Part shown: positions 23,627 through 31,216 of the stretch, in pieces
Position numbering within the stretch: the stretch's first letter is position 1
How the letters are laid out: every line of letters begins with the position of its first letter
NCBI GenBank assembly: GCA_028875655.1
Contig: JAPPCX010000078.1
Span: 1 to 38,844, forward strand
Direction of reading: 5' to 3'
Length of the DNA stretch: 38,844 nt
Source: Chloroflexota bacterium
GTDB taxonomy: Bacteria; Chloroflexota; Dehalococcoidia; Lucifugimonadales; UBA3495
The notes under the pieces: model-generated
What the model saw: the letters and a program-made list of their open reading frames with translations, nothing else
Databases searched by the model: none
What the model was told of the DNA's origin: nothing
Translations under genes and position numbers: made by a program

Positions 23627-24271
23627 CTAATTCTCCTGTTGAGTCTGTGGGGAACCGTTACGGCGGCTGCTGTCGGGCGTAACGGTAATTTCCGGCTCTA
23701 TTTCCCTTCCGTCATCGTCCATCAGCGGCGCGTCCGGGCGCGGCGCTGTGGGTGTTTCGGTGATGTAGCCGGCCAGCAATACGTCCAGTTGCAGCATCAG
23801 CATCTTGTTCCAGGCAATGGCCGTTCGCATCGCTGCCACTGGGTCATCCATCTCCTCCGCCAGCGTGGACGCGATCTGAGTCTGGATGAATGAAATGGTG
23901 CCCGTCATAAACCGCGCCGGCACCGAACCATGCCGGCCGGCCGGCGCCGGCGGGTTGCTGTGCACCACCCCCACCGCCAGCAGGAAGACGGGGAACTGCT
24001 CGTCGATGTTAAACTCGATGCTGTTGCGCAGCCAGCGGGCCAGGCTGTGTTTGCGCCGGGTCAGCCGTGTCTCGTTGACCTCGCCGTCCCGGGTCAGGAA
24101 GTAGCGGGCCGTCGCCGGGTAGGACAGGAAATGCTCATAAACGGCAGCAGCCAGATCGTCGGCCCGATCGATCAGCAACGGCCCGCTGGCCCTGAGCAGC
24201 TCCAGGTCATCATCGGTGAATCCCACGAAATCGGCCATTTGCCGCATACGGGCCGGCCAGTCAAAAATCAT
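23627..24271 (-). CDS. Protoglobin / globin-coupled-sensor-like heme protein
   Basis: This is a single-domain heme globin of the protoglobin group (214 aa). The fold is recognised from FTDDDLELLRASGPLLIDRA, VYEHFLSYPATARYF, then FPVFLLAVGVVHSNPP with the proximal His104, FMTGTISFIQTQIASTLAEE, and the last helix TAIAWNKMLMLQLDVLLAGY. A disordered acidic C-terminal tail of about 40 residues follows, and there is no transmitter domain. ATG 24271 is chosen because GAGAGG lies ten bases upstream; the longer TTG start is unlikely. It probably binds O2, NO or CO in the cytoplasm. Its tight coupling to the AroQ-like gene suggests a shared role, unknown at present. Confidence 0.85.
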   Translation of the reverse strand: MIFDWPARMRQMADFVGFTDDDLELLRASGPLLIDRADDLAAAVYEHFLSYPATARYFLTRDGEVNETRLTRRKHSLARWLRNSIEFNIDEQFPVFLLAVGVVHSNPPAPAGRHGSVPARFMTGTISFIQTQIASTLAEEMDDPVAAMRTAIAWNKMLMLQLDVLLAGYITETPTAPRPDAPLMDDDGREIEPEITVTPDSSRRNGSPQTQQEN

Positions 24272-24354
24272 CAAAGGGCGACCTCTCAACCACAGAATCA
24301 GGGTCGGCTTTGACTATACCGCCCCGCCGATTGTCCGGCAACCCAGCATCTACC

Positions 24355-25239
24355 CTACAATCCGCCGCCCCGTTCGGCCCGCAAGAACTGCTCCAGCTCC
24401 ATGACCAACTCGGCCGGATTGGGCATTTCTCTACTTTCGCTGGCCGCGTCGTAGCGTTCTTCCAGTGTAACGATGTATTTGCCCAACTGTTCGTCCTCGG
24501 CAATCACCTTTTCCACTTCGCGGTCGAAAGCGTCGGCCATGCTGTACAGTTTTCCCAGGTCGATGGGCATCGCCAGCATATCCGACAGGTACCGGGCCAG
24601 GCCCAGGCTGACCCGAAAATTCGGCGTAGCGTGCAGGTAGTGGGACACGTGGCCCCACAACGAGGTGTAGCTGATGCCGCGCGCCGCCAACGACTCTGAG
24701 ATCGGCAGCGTTATTCCCGAGGGCCCTTGATAGTTGGACGACCGGATGTTGCCCTTGTCAAAGCTTGCCTGGATGTTGCGGTTGGTGGACGTTCCGGTGA
24801 ACCGTATGGCTCGCGTATGCGGCACCGCGTCCAGCAGGGCGCCGATATGCACCACAGACTTTACGCCACACCGGCGCGCGACATCGCCGACCAGGGATGA
24901 GAACGTGCGCCATCGCAAGTGCGGCTCCGTACCGAGATACAGCACCACCGGGGGCGAGTTAGGATTCCCCCGCCAGAGGTAAAACTCGTTGGCCGGCCAT
25001 TGCAGGTGCCGCGTGCCGTCCTTGCCGCGGGTAGAGCGCGGTCGCTCCTGGGCGAAGTTGAAAAATTCTTCCGGATCAATCTCGGCGAACTTTTCAGCGT
25101 TGAACGTGGTCAGCAGGTAGTTGAGCGTGGCCGTGGCGGCGTCTCCCGCATCCGGCCAGCCCCTGAATGCCACCACCATCCGTTCTACGGAGTTCTCCGG
25201 GAATTCACTTACGATCAGATAATCGTCAAAGTCAGGCAT
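24355..25239 (-). CDS. PAC2 family protein
   Basis: The protein (294 aa) belongs to the PAC2 (proteasome assembly chaperone 2) ATP-grasp-like family, common in Actinobacteria, Chloroflexi and archaea. Family features are VVAFRGWPDAGDAATATLNY near the start, VVLYLGTEPHLRWRTFSSLV, VVHIGALLDAVPHTRAIR, GISYTSLWGHVSHYLHATP and a helical C-terminus. Despite the name the bacterial members have no proven proteasome link. No proteasome gene is seen in the window. No signal peptide or membrane span is present. It lies 87 bases downstream of crcB and 83 upstream of the protoglobin gene on the same strand. Confidence 0.9.
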   Translation of the reverse strand: MPDFDDYLIVSEFPENSVERMVVAFRGWPDAGDAATATLNYLLTTFNAEKFAEIDPEEFFNFAQERPRSTRGKDGTRHLQWPANEFYLWRGNPNSPPVVLYLGTEPHLRWRTFSSLVGDVARRCGVKSVVHIGALLDAVPHTRAIRFTGTSTNRNIQASFDKGNIRSSNYQGPSGITLPISESLAARGISYTSLWGHVSHYLHATPNFRVSLGLARYLSDMLAMPIDLGKLYSMADAFDREVEKVIAEDEQLGKYIVTLEERYDAASESREMPNPAELVMELEQFLRAERGGGL

Positions 25240-25301
25240 TACTTTCGTCCGCGTGGGTCTGTATCACAAGTTCGCTGAACATAACGGCGAGCATTCTATC
25301 A

Positions 25302-25318
25302 CCGGGGCAGTACCCCGG
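25302..25318. repeat. GC hairpin between crcB and the PAC2 gene
   Basis: CCGGGG (25302-25307) and CCCCGG (25313-25318) form a 6-bp stem with a 5-base loop just after the crcB stop codon on the minus strand. A U-run is lacking, so termination is uncertain. Confidence 0.4.
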
Positions 25319-25326
25319 CAACGCCG

Positions 25327-25701
25327 TCAGCCGGCCGCGCGCCCGGCAATTACTCCCAGCCAGGCGGCCAGCAAGCCGATTACCACGTTCGCCCCCAGCG
25401 ACAACCCGGCCCTCATATACTCGCCGCCGGAGAGCAGCCGGACACCGTCGTAAGCCAGCGTCGAGAAGGTGGTGAACCCTCCCAGCAAGCCCACGGTTGC
25501 CATCGCCCGTAGTTCAATCGGCAGGCCGGATCGCTGGATGAATACGGTCGCCAGGAACCCCAGCGCGAACGACCCTACCACGTTGACCGCGAGGATACCC
25601 ACCACCGTGTCGGCGCCGAAGTAGTGGGCGGCCACCCGGTTCGCCGCGTAGCGCAGCACTGACCCAGCCGCGCCGCCGATTGCCACCAGTACCCAGATCA
25701 C
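25327..25701 (-). CDS. crcB: Fluoride ion channel CrcB/Fluc
   Basis: This is a small four-helix membrane channel that expels fluoride (124 aa). The family signatures are present: the N-terminal GGAAGSVLRYAANRV, NVVGSFALGF in the second helix, and GLLGGFTTFSTLAYD with the Phe-box Thr-Thr-Phe-Ser that lines the pore. Flucs work as antiparallel dimers, and one gene per genome is common. It follows the oxidase gene by nine bases and so appears co-transcribed; no fluoride riboswitch-like leader can lie in that gap. Confidence 0.93.
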   Translation of the reverse strand: MIWVLVAIGGAAGSVLRYAANRVAAHYFGADTVVGILAVNVVGSFALGFLATVFIQRSGLPIELRAMATVGLLGGFTTFSTLAYDGVRLLSGGEYMRAGLSLGANVVIGLLAAWLGVIAGRAAG

Positions 25702-25710
25702 CGGCCGTCA

Positions 25711-26850
25711 TCATCCCTGGCTATCAAAACGCCCCAGCCGGAACAGGCCGATGTCGTGTTCGGTGGAGCCACGCTCCGCCAGGTCGGCCATGATCTCCCC
25801 GATCACGCTGCTGAACTTGAATCCGTGGCCGGAGAAACCCGCCGCCACCGACACCTGCGGATGCTCGGTCAGCGTGTCGATGATGAAATGCTCGTCGGGT
25901 GTGTTGGTGAACATGCACGTCTTCAACGCCAGCGTCGGCCCTGCCGCCTCCGGGAAGTACCGCTCGGTGAACTGCCGCAGGACCGCCTCGTCCCGCGCGT
26001 TCGGCTCCCGGTCCATGGTGTCAGGATCAACCTGCTCGCGGAAATGGTTGAACATGCCCAGCTTGAAACCCGGTATGCCGTAGGACGGAAAGCCGTAAAA
26101 GCGTCCTTCCTCGACCTCCATCCCGAACACGGGGAACGTCTCCGGCCTGAACAGCTCAGGACGGTACGGAGCGAACCACCCCAGCACCTGCCGTTCCGGC
26201 ACGGCGTTGTCGGCAACCTCCGGCGCAACCTTGCCGGCCCACGCGCCCGCCGTAACCACCAACCGCCGCGCAGTGTACGTATCCTTGTCCGTGGTAACGA
26301 CGACTCCACCGCCGGCCGTAGGCTCCCAATCAGTCGCAGCCTCGCGTCCATGCACCTCCGCGCCCAGATCCAGCGCCGCAGACACGTGCGCCACGATGCA
26401 CCGCTCGGACAGGACGAACCCGCCCTGCTGCTCGTACAGCATCTCGGCATCTTCGGGCAGTTGGTAGCCCGGCCATTCCTGGTTCACCTCCGGGCCGCTG
26501 AGCATGCGGTAGGGCAGGTGATGCTCGGTGACCGTGGCCAGCGATCCCTCCAGCAGCCGGTTCGCGCCCACGCCGCCCCGGACGCATCCGGTGGTGACCA
26601 GCAGCTTTTCGCCGGCCAGATTTTCCATCTGATGCCAAAGCTCGTAAGCCCGATACAGCAGCGGAACGTATGACGGGTCCTCGTGGTACGCCAGCCGTAT
26701 CATCCGGCTGATCCCGTGCGACGACCCCATCTCGTTGGGAATGTCGTACTGCTCCAGCCCCAGCACGCGCCAACCGCGCCGCGCCAGATGATAAACGGCG
26801 GAACTGCCCATGCCGCCAACCCCAATAACGATAGCATCAAACTCTCTCAT
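25711..26850 (-). CDS. solA: Sarcosine oxidase/N-methyl-L-tryptophan oxidase family FAD protein
   Basis: This is a DAO-type flavoprotein oxidase (379 aa, as in monomeric sarcosine oxidase). The FAD fold is IVIGVGGMGSSAVYHLARRG, SSHGISRMIRLAYHEDPSYV is the substrate-loop signature, and Cys312 in KTCMFTNTPDEHFIID is at the position of the covalent FAD link of monomeric sarcosine oxidase. It would oxidise an N-methyl amino acid to the amino acid, formaldehyde and hydrogen peroxide. The actual substrate (sarcosine, N-methyltryptophan or another) cannot be told. It is downstream of the SMP-30 gene (46-base gap) in the long minus-strand catabolic run. The symbol is the family's best-known member. 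Confidence 0.88.
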   Translation of the reverse strand: MREFDAIVIGVGGMGSSAVYHLARRGWRVLGLEQYDIPNEMGSSHGISRMIRLAYHEDPSYVPLLYRAYELWHQMENLAGEKLLVTTGCVRGGVGANRLLEGSLATVTEHHLPYRMLSGPEVNQEWPGYQLPEDAEMLYEQQGGFVLSERCIVAHVSAALDLGAEVHGREAATDWEPTAGGGVVVTTDKDTYTARRLVVTAGAWAGKVAPEVADNAVPERQVLGWFAPYRPELFRPETFPVFGMEVEEGRFYGFPSYGIPGFKLGMFNHFREQVDPDTMDREPNARDEAVLRQFTERYFPEAAGPTLALKTCMFTNTPDEHFIIDTLTEHPQVSVAAGFSGHGFKFSSVIGEIMADLAERGSTEHDIGLFRLGRFDSQG

Positions 26851-26896
26851 CAGACCTATCCTTGTCCCCTATCCCTTGATGGGTGAGGGTGAAAAT

Positions 26897-27814
26897 CTAC
26901 GCCCTGGGCAGCGCCGCCCCCGGCGTCGTCATCCTCAGCGAATACACCGACGTGCGCGCCGTGAACAGCATGGTCTTGAAATCCGGCCCGCCGAACGCGC
27001 AGTTCGCCGGTATCTCCGGCACCCGTATGATGCCCAGGTGCTCACCGGCGGCATCGAACACCCACACGCCGCCGGAGCCGGTGCAATAGACCCGACCTTC
27101 CGCGTCCACCTTCATGCCGTCTGGCACTCCGTCCTCAGCCGAGGCCATATCGCCAAACTTTCGGCTGTTGCTGAGCGAGCCGTCGTCGGCCACGTCATAA
27201 GCTTGGATGAACTGGTTAGGCTTGACCTCGCCGTCCCAATACTGATCCGGCCGTTCGCCCAGCTTGCGGGTATTCGACACATAGAGTACCGACTCGTCGG
27301 GCGAGAATGCGATGCCGTTGGGAAAGTCTATGTCGTGGGCCAGCAATTCCACCGTCCCATCGGTGGTTATCCGGTGGATGGTGCCGGGCCACTCGATCTC
27401 CTGGTCCGCTTCCGGAACGCGCCCGCTGGGGTTGGTGATGTAGATGCTGCCGTCGCTGCGGCACACGATGTCATTGGGCCGATGGAACCGTTTGCTGTCC
27501 CAGCGGTCAGCAACCACGTTGATGGTGCCGTCCGCTTCCATCCGAGTGATGCGGCGGTTATCTCCCTCGCACATCAGTAGCCGCCCTTGCAGGTCCAGGG
27601 TCATGCCGTTGGTGCCGCCACTGGGCTCACGGAGGATCTCGGGTGTGCCGCCCGCCGGCGACATCCGGTGAATCACCGGCGGCTCGCGCCGCAGGTCAAC
27701 GAACAGCCAGTACCCATCGGGATGCCAAAGCGGCCCCTCAGTAAACGCAAAATCGGTCGCCAATTGCTGGGCTTCCTGGTTGGGTTCAACGATGCCGGGC
27801 AGGTATTCAGTCAT
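26897..27814 (-). CDS. SMP-30/gluconolactonase family protein
   Basis: This is a six-bladed beta-propeller lactonase of the SMP-30/gluconolaconase/LRE family (305 aa). Recognised segments are FTEGPLWHPDGYWLFVD (metal-binding Glu), GTNGMTLDLQGRLLMCEG, RFHRPNDIVCRSDGSIYITN, FPNGIAFSPDESVLYVSNTR and DGMKVDAEGRVYCTGSGGV, which carry the acidic and Asn ligands of the central divalent metal. It probably opens sugar lactones. ATG 27814 is preferred over the frame start at 27853 because GAGAGG lies six bases upstream. No signal peptide is present. Confidence 0.92.
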   Translation of the reverse strand: MTEYLPGIVEPNQEAQQLATDFAFTEGPLWHPDGYWLFVDLRREPPVIHRMSPAGGTPEILREPSGGTNGMTLDLQGRLLMCEGDNRRITRMEADGTINVVADRWDSKRFHRPNDIVCRSDGSIYITNPSGRVPEADQEIEWPGTIHRITTDGTVELLAHDIDFPNGIAFSPDESVLYVSNTRKLGERPDQYWDGEVKPNQFIQAYDVADDGSLSNSRKFGDMASAEDGVPDGMKVDAEGRVYCTGSGGVWVFDAAGEHLGIIRVPEIPANCAFGGPDFKTMLFTARTSVYSLRMTTPGAALPRA

Positions 27815-27871
27815 GGAGCACCTCTCAAGAAAATGTGCATAAGGGCGTCGCAATTGAGGAGTTGTGACAGA

Positions 27872-28462
27872 TTATGGCATGATTACGGGAGGGATCCCAA
27901 AATCCATGCCCATGAATTTGAAAGCTGACTCCAGCTTGTCAGATTCCCGTCGTTTCAGTTTCTTCGGGTCAATTATGCAATCTCGGTCTTGGTTCCATAC
28001 GGCTGCTTTCATTGCCATCGCATCGTCTGCGTGCTTCGTTTTTCGCGTTTTGAACGACACAAAGCCTTCGAACAACACCAAGTGGCGTTGGATGCCGCAA
28101 TTGACCAGAGCGTGCATCAGATAACCTGCGGAAAGAATCATCTGAGGCCCGGCATATCTATACCAATCCCTTTGCATACCAGCTCTCCGATCAATGCGTC
28201 GAGGCACAGGATTGCCATCCTTGTCGAAAGCCACCGACAGGGGAGCTTCAAGCACTAGATTTAGTGGCGATGGTCCAGGTCTTCTAGCTTCCCGCTTCAC
28301 CAGACGCACCAGATCACCGAACTTGACCTCAGTGGATGTCCCGTCTCCCCTGGAGATGCCACATGATACTGCTTTTTCCCCAAAGCCCAGGTCAACGAAC
28401 ACCCACTCACCTTTGCGTTGGTCAATTTCCTTCATTCTGCCGGCTCTAATTGGCTTTCGCAT
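27872..28462 (-). CDS. Unknown protein, possible RNase H-like fold
   Basis: I do not recognise a named family. The 196-residue protein has a first strand WVFVDLGFGEKAVSCGIS (Asp24), a strand NLVLEAPLSVAFD (Glu72), a helix/strand LMHALVNCGIQRHLVLFEGF, and an acidic pair Asp146-Asp147 in KHADDAMAMKAAVW. Asp on the first strand, an acidic residue on a middle strand and Asp in the last helix is the layout of the RNase H-like fold, and resembles DUF429-type proteins. Whether it cleaves nucleic acid is unknown. Its codon use and GC content look a little lower than its neighbours'. It sits between SMP-30 and the class IV aminotransferase genes, which it does not obviously serve. Confidence 0.6.
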   Translation of the reverse strand: MRKPIRAGRMKEIDQRKGEWVFVDLGFGEKAVSCGISRGDGTSTEVKFGDLVRLVKREARRPGPSPLNLVLEAPLSVAFDKDGNPVPRRIDRRAGMQRDWYRYAGPQMILSAGYLMHALVNCGIQRHLVLFEGFVSFKTRKTKHADDAMAMKAAVWNQDRDCIIDPKKLKRRESDKLESAFKFMGMDFGIPPVIMP

Positions 28463-28531
28463 TCAGATACCCGTTCCCTCACGTGCTTGCTGATTGTTAA
28501 AGCGACCTCCCAATTGCGCGACCGCCTAAGA

Positions 28532-29452
28532 TTAAGCAGGGAGGTGAGCCAGGTACTGCTCGGCAAAGTCCATCCCCACCAGGTCGCTGAACGCCGTCAT
28601 CAGCTGGTGCGTCACCGGCCCCGGCACCTTGCCGTCAGCCACCGGCGAGCCATTCACCCCCGACACCGGGCAGATGCACAGGCTGGTGGAGGTCAAAAAC
28701 GCTTCGTCGGCGGTGTAGGCGTCGTACAGGTCAATGTCGCACTCCATCGTGGGAATGCCCAAACCCTGCGCCAATTCCAGCGTCTGGTTGCGGGTCACGC
28801 CTTCCAGCACGTACTGCGACTTTGGAGTCATGGCGACCCCGTCCTTTACCAGGAACACATTGCTGCCGCGCCCCTCGGTCAAGTTGCCGAATTCGTCCAG
28901 CAGGATGGCCCAGGCGTCGGGATCCTCGCCGTGGGCCTCCAGTTCGCCCATGATGAGGTTCAGGTAGTTGTGGGTCTTGGCTCGCGGACTCAGGAACCGC
29001 GGCGGGATGCGCGGCACCGACGGCGTGTTGATGCGAGCGCCGTCCCGGTACAAGGCGGCCCGCGCTGCGAAGGGGATCGCGTGGCTCTCAATTATGATGG
29101 TCGGCTGCAACCCACTGGCGCGGTCCGGCGCCTCCACGCCCCGGCTGATGCGCTGCATCACCCACATGTCCTGCCCCGCCGGCAGCAGCGGGTAATTGTG
29201 CGCCACTACCGCCTCGGTAGCTTCCGTCATCTCCCCCTTGCTCATCCCCACGTCAATCCGCAGATAGCGTAGCGAGTTGTAAAGCCGGTCGATGTGCCGG
29301 TCCAGCCGGAAAGTCTTGCCGCCGAAGGTCCGTGTGGCATCAAAAACCGCGTCGCCATACAGAAACCCGCGGTCGTAGATAGACAGCGCCACCTGGCTGG
29401 CCGGCGTCATCACGCCATTGAAATAAACGATCTTTTCCTCGGCCATCATCAA
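28532..29452 (-). CDS. Class IV aminotransferase (branched-chain / D-amino acid type)
   Basis: This is a PLP enzyme of fold type IV (306 aa), the group of IlvE, D-alanine aminotransferase and PabC. Family motifs are VALSIYDRGFLYGDAVFDATRT, the Schiff-base Lys159 in SPRAKTHNYLNLIMG, LLDEFGNLTEGRGSNVFLV, and VLEGVTRNQTLELA. The substrate class is not decided by these motifs. RAKTHNYLN is frequent in IlvE-like members annotated as branched-chain aminotransferases. It starts at the first of three ATG codons with GGGAG five bases upstream. It lies 41 bases after a hydroxyisobutyrate-dehydrogenase-like gene, which would fit valine or beta-amino-acid breakdown. Confidence 0.9.
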   Translation of the reverse strand: MMMAEEKIVYFNGVMTPASQVALSIYDRGFLYGDAVFDATRTFGGKTFRLDRHIDRLYNSLRYLRIDVGMSKGEMTEATEAVVAHNYPLLPAGQDMWVMQRISRGVEAPDRASGLQPTIIIESHAIPFAARAALYRDGARINTPSVPRIPPRFLSPRAKTHNYLNLIMGELEAHGEDPDAWAILLDEFGNLTEGRGSNVFLVKDGVAMTPKSQYVLEGVTRNQTLELAQGLGIPTMECDIDLYDAYTADEAFLTSTSLCICPVSGVNGSPVADGKVPGPVTHQLMTAFSDLVGMDFAEQYLAHLPA

Positions 29453-29493
29453 AACTCCCGATTCATCCTGTCGATCCTGTGCATCGATGTAAT

Positions 29494-30390
29494 TTACTTC
29501 CGCCGGATTTGGAACCCGGCTTCCTCTTCCATGGGCAGCACGATGGCCGCTCCGTCCATATCGCCAAGTCCCTGCTCAACGGCCTCGCTGAATAACCGAT
29601 AAGCCAGGTCTCCGCCGGGTATCGGCGTCTCCAAGTCCCGCGCCATTTCCTGTATCAACCCCAGATCCTTCAGGAATACCCTCACTTGGGTGCGGATTCC
29701 TTCAAAGTCCCGGTCCAGCATCGCCGGAGCATTGCGCCCCAGGATGAAACTCTGGCCCCAGCCGGAGTTCACCAACTCGAACACCAGTGCCGGGTCGGCC
29801 CCCGACTTTGCCGCCAGCAGCATTGCCTCCGCCGCCGCCACCTTGTGGACGCCCACGAGCAACTGGTTGACCAGCTTGGCCGCAGTACCTGATCCGGTCG
29901 GGCCCACGTGGCGCACCACTGCGCCCATTACGTCAAAAGCCGGCTGCGCCCGCGCGTAGGCTTCCACCGGCCCGCCCACCATGATGGTCAATGTGCCATC
30001 GGTGGCCCGCTCCGTGCCGCCGCTGATGGGCGCGTCCAGGAACATCGCGCCCCGCGCTTCCGCCGCCGCCGCGCACGCTTTGGACATGGACGCGCCGACG
30101 GTGCTGTGATCGACAATAATCTGGCCCGGCCGGGCGTTGGGCAGTGCGCCGTTCTCGCCCAGCAGCACCTCCTCGCACGTCTCCACGTCGGGCAGGCACG
30201 CCAGCACGATGTCGCACCTCTCCACCACTTCGGCGGTGGACGTCGCCGCCGTAGCGCCGGCATCGGCAATCTGCCGCACCTTCTCCTGGCTACGGTTATG
30301 CACGGTCAGGTCATACCCCGCCCGCAGCAGGTTATACGACATGGGCAACCCCATGCGCCCCAGGCCGATAATACCGATCTTTTCACTCAA
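29494..30390 (-). CDS. 3-hydroxyisobutyrate dehydrogenase-like oxidoreductase
   Basis: This NAD(P)-dependent beta-hydroxyacid dehydrogenase (298 aa) has the nucleotide fold GIIGLGRMGLPMSYNLLRAG (GLGRMG at 9-14), the substrate motif DAPISGGTERATDGTLTIM, and the catalytic Lys172 in GSGTAAKLVNQ. Members oxidise 3-hydroxyisobutyrate, tartronate semialdehyde (GarR) or related acids; the substrate cannot be fixed from sequence. It is 11 bases from the downstream end of the PaREP1-like pair and 41 bases before the class IV aminotransferase on the same strand, so it is probably in one operon with them. Confidence 0.93.
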   Translation of the reverse strand: MSEKIGIIGLGRMGLPMSYNLLRAGYDLTVHNRSQEKVRQIADAGATAATSTAEVVERCDIVLACLPDVETCEEVLLGENGALPNARPGQIIVDHSTVGASMSKACAAAAEARGAMFLDAPISGGTERATDGTLTIMVGGPVEAYARAQPAFDVMGAVVRHVGPTGSGTAAKLVNQLLVGVHKVAAAEAMLLAAKSGADPALVFELVNSGWGQSFILGRNAPAMLDRDFEGIRTQVRVFLKDLGLIQEMARDLETPIPGGDLAYRLFSEAVEQGLGDMDGAAIVLPMEEEAGFQIRRK

Positions 30391-30401
30391 ACCGTCAACT
30401 C

Positions 30402-30782
30402 CTATCCATTCGCCGGTTGCGCCACGGCCAGCAGACGGGCAACAAGGGCATGCGCTCGTTGCAAAGAATCAAACAATTTCTCATCTGTCAGGTGCCCGTG
30501 ATAGAAATGGCTATGGCACTCCTCAGCTACGTCGAATTCAGTCATCCAATGCGATTGTCCGGGAACGTTGGTCAATTCGCGGGCTATGTTTTTCATCGCT
30601 CCGTGGCTGTTGTAAGGGCGGTGTCGCCGTAGGGCAACGGCGATTAAAGCGTGAGCCACAGCGCCCCAAGTCATTTCGGCGCCTTTTGCCATTTTGCCAA
30701 CTGAGAATTCCAGCTCTGCTTCGTCCAGCAACTCGAGGGCCGCTCGCGCGTGCTCCGGTATCGGCAGCGTGGGTGTAGTCAT
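30402..30782 (-). CDS. PaREP1/HEPN-like helical protein, second of a tandem pair
   Basis: The protein (126 aa) is all-helical: a first helix ARAALELLDEAELEFSVG, then KGAEMTWGAVAHALIAVALR, a variable middle, and final helices EECHSHFYHGHLTDEKLFDS and QRAHALVARLL. TWGAVAHALIAVA and HxxFYHGxL match the PaREP1/DUF5618-type HEPN-like family pattern. It aligns with its upstream neighbour from end to end. The clear R-x4-6-H RNase motif of HEPN toxins is not evident, although RRHRPYNSH is nearby. It begins six bases after the stop of its paralogue, so they are probably co-translated. No minimal nucleotidyltransferase partner is visible. Confidence 0.65.
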   Translation of the reverse strand: MTTPTLPIPEHARAALELLDEAELEFSVGKMAKGAEMTWGAVAHALIAVALRRHRPYNSHGAMKNIARELTNVPGQSHWMTEFDVAEECHSHFYHGHLTDEKLFDSLQRAHALVARLLAVAQPANG

Positions 30783-30788
30783 CGGGAT

Positions 30789-31151
30789 TTATTCCGCCAA
30801 TTTCCACGCTCTTTCGATGAACCCACGCACCACACGCAGCATTCGATGGCTGTCCCCATCTTGCCAGACGAAACGGCCGTAGTGAACTTTATCCGGGTAA
30901 TGGTATGCCGCTAGAAATTCGCCAAGCAGGATATCCCCCTGCTGCTCGTCGCGTTCGGCAAGTTTTTTCACCACCGGGTACAGGTCAGTGTCATCGTATG
31001 ACCAACCCTTTTCAACGGCCACCTGCGTCAGCGTATGCGTCAATGCCGCCCGCAGCAGTTCCGTAGCCGCCAGCGCGTCCGCATTCTCAAACTCCCGGTC
31101 GGCGGCGTCCAGGTAATCCTGGGCGGTTTTCAGTTCCTTGTGCGACTGCAT
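30789..31151 (-). CDS. PaREP1/HEPN-like helical protein, first of a tandem pair
   Basis: This 120-residue helical protein is a paralogue of the next gene: YLDAADREFENADALAATEL corresponds to LLDEAELEFSVGKMAKGAEM, and the helix LRAALTHTLTQVAVEKGW to GAVAHALIAVALRRHR. The C-terminal half (GEFLAAYHYPDKVHYGRFVW, then DSHRMLRVVRGFIERAW) follows the PaREP1-like order. No catalytic residue can be named. A possible ribosome site AGGGATG lies before ATG 31151. An RNA- or nucleotide-binding or protein-complex role is possible by family analogy; the function is unknown. Confidence 0.65.
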   Translation of the reverse strand: MQSHKELKTAQDYLDAADREFENADALAATELLRAALTHTLTQVAVEKGWSYDDTDLYPVVKKLAERDEQQGDILLGEFLAAYHYPDKVHYGRFVWQDGDSHRMLRVVRGFIERAWKLAE

Positions 31152-31216
31152 CGTGCATCCCTTTGACGATTTGGTAGTGACCAGCGTAGCGCATCCTTTC
31201 TAACGCGGCAACGCGC

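Noticed and set aside
25702-25710. Fluoride riboswitch before crcB
   Set aside because: Only nine bases separate crcB from the preceding gene, leaving no room for a riboswitch.
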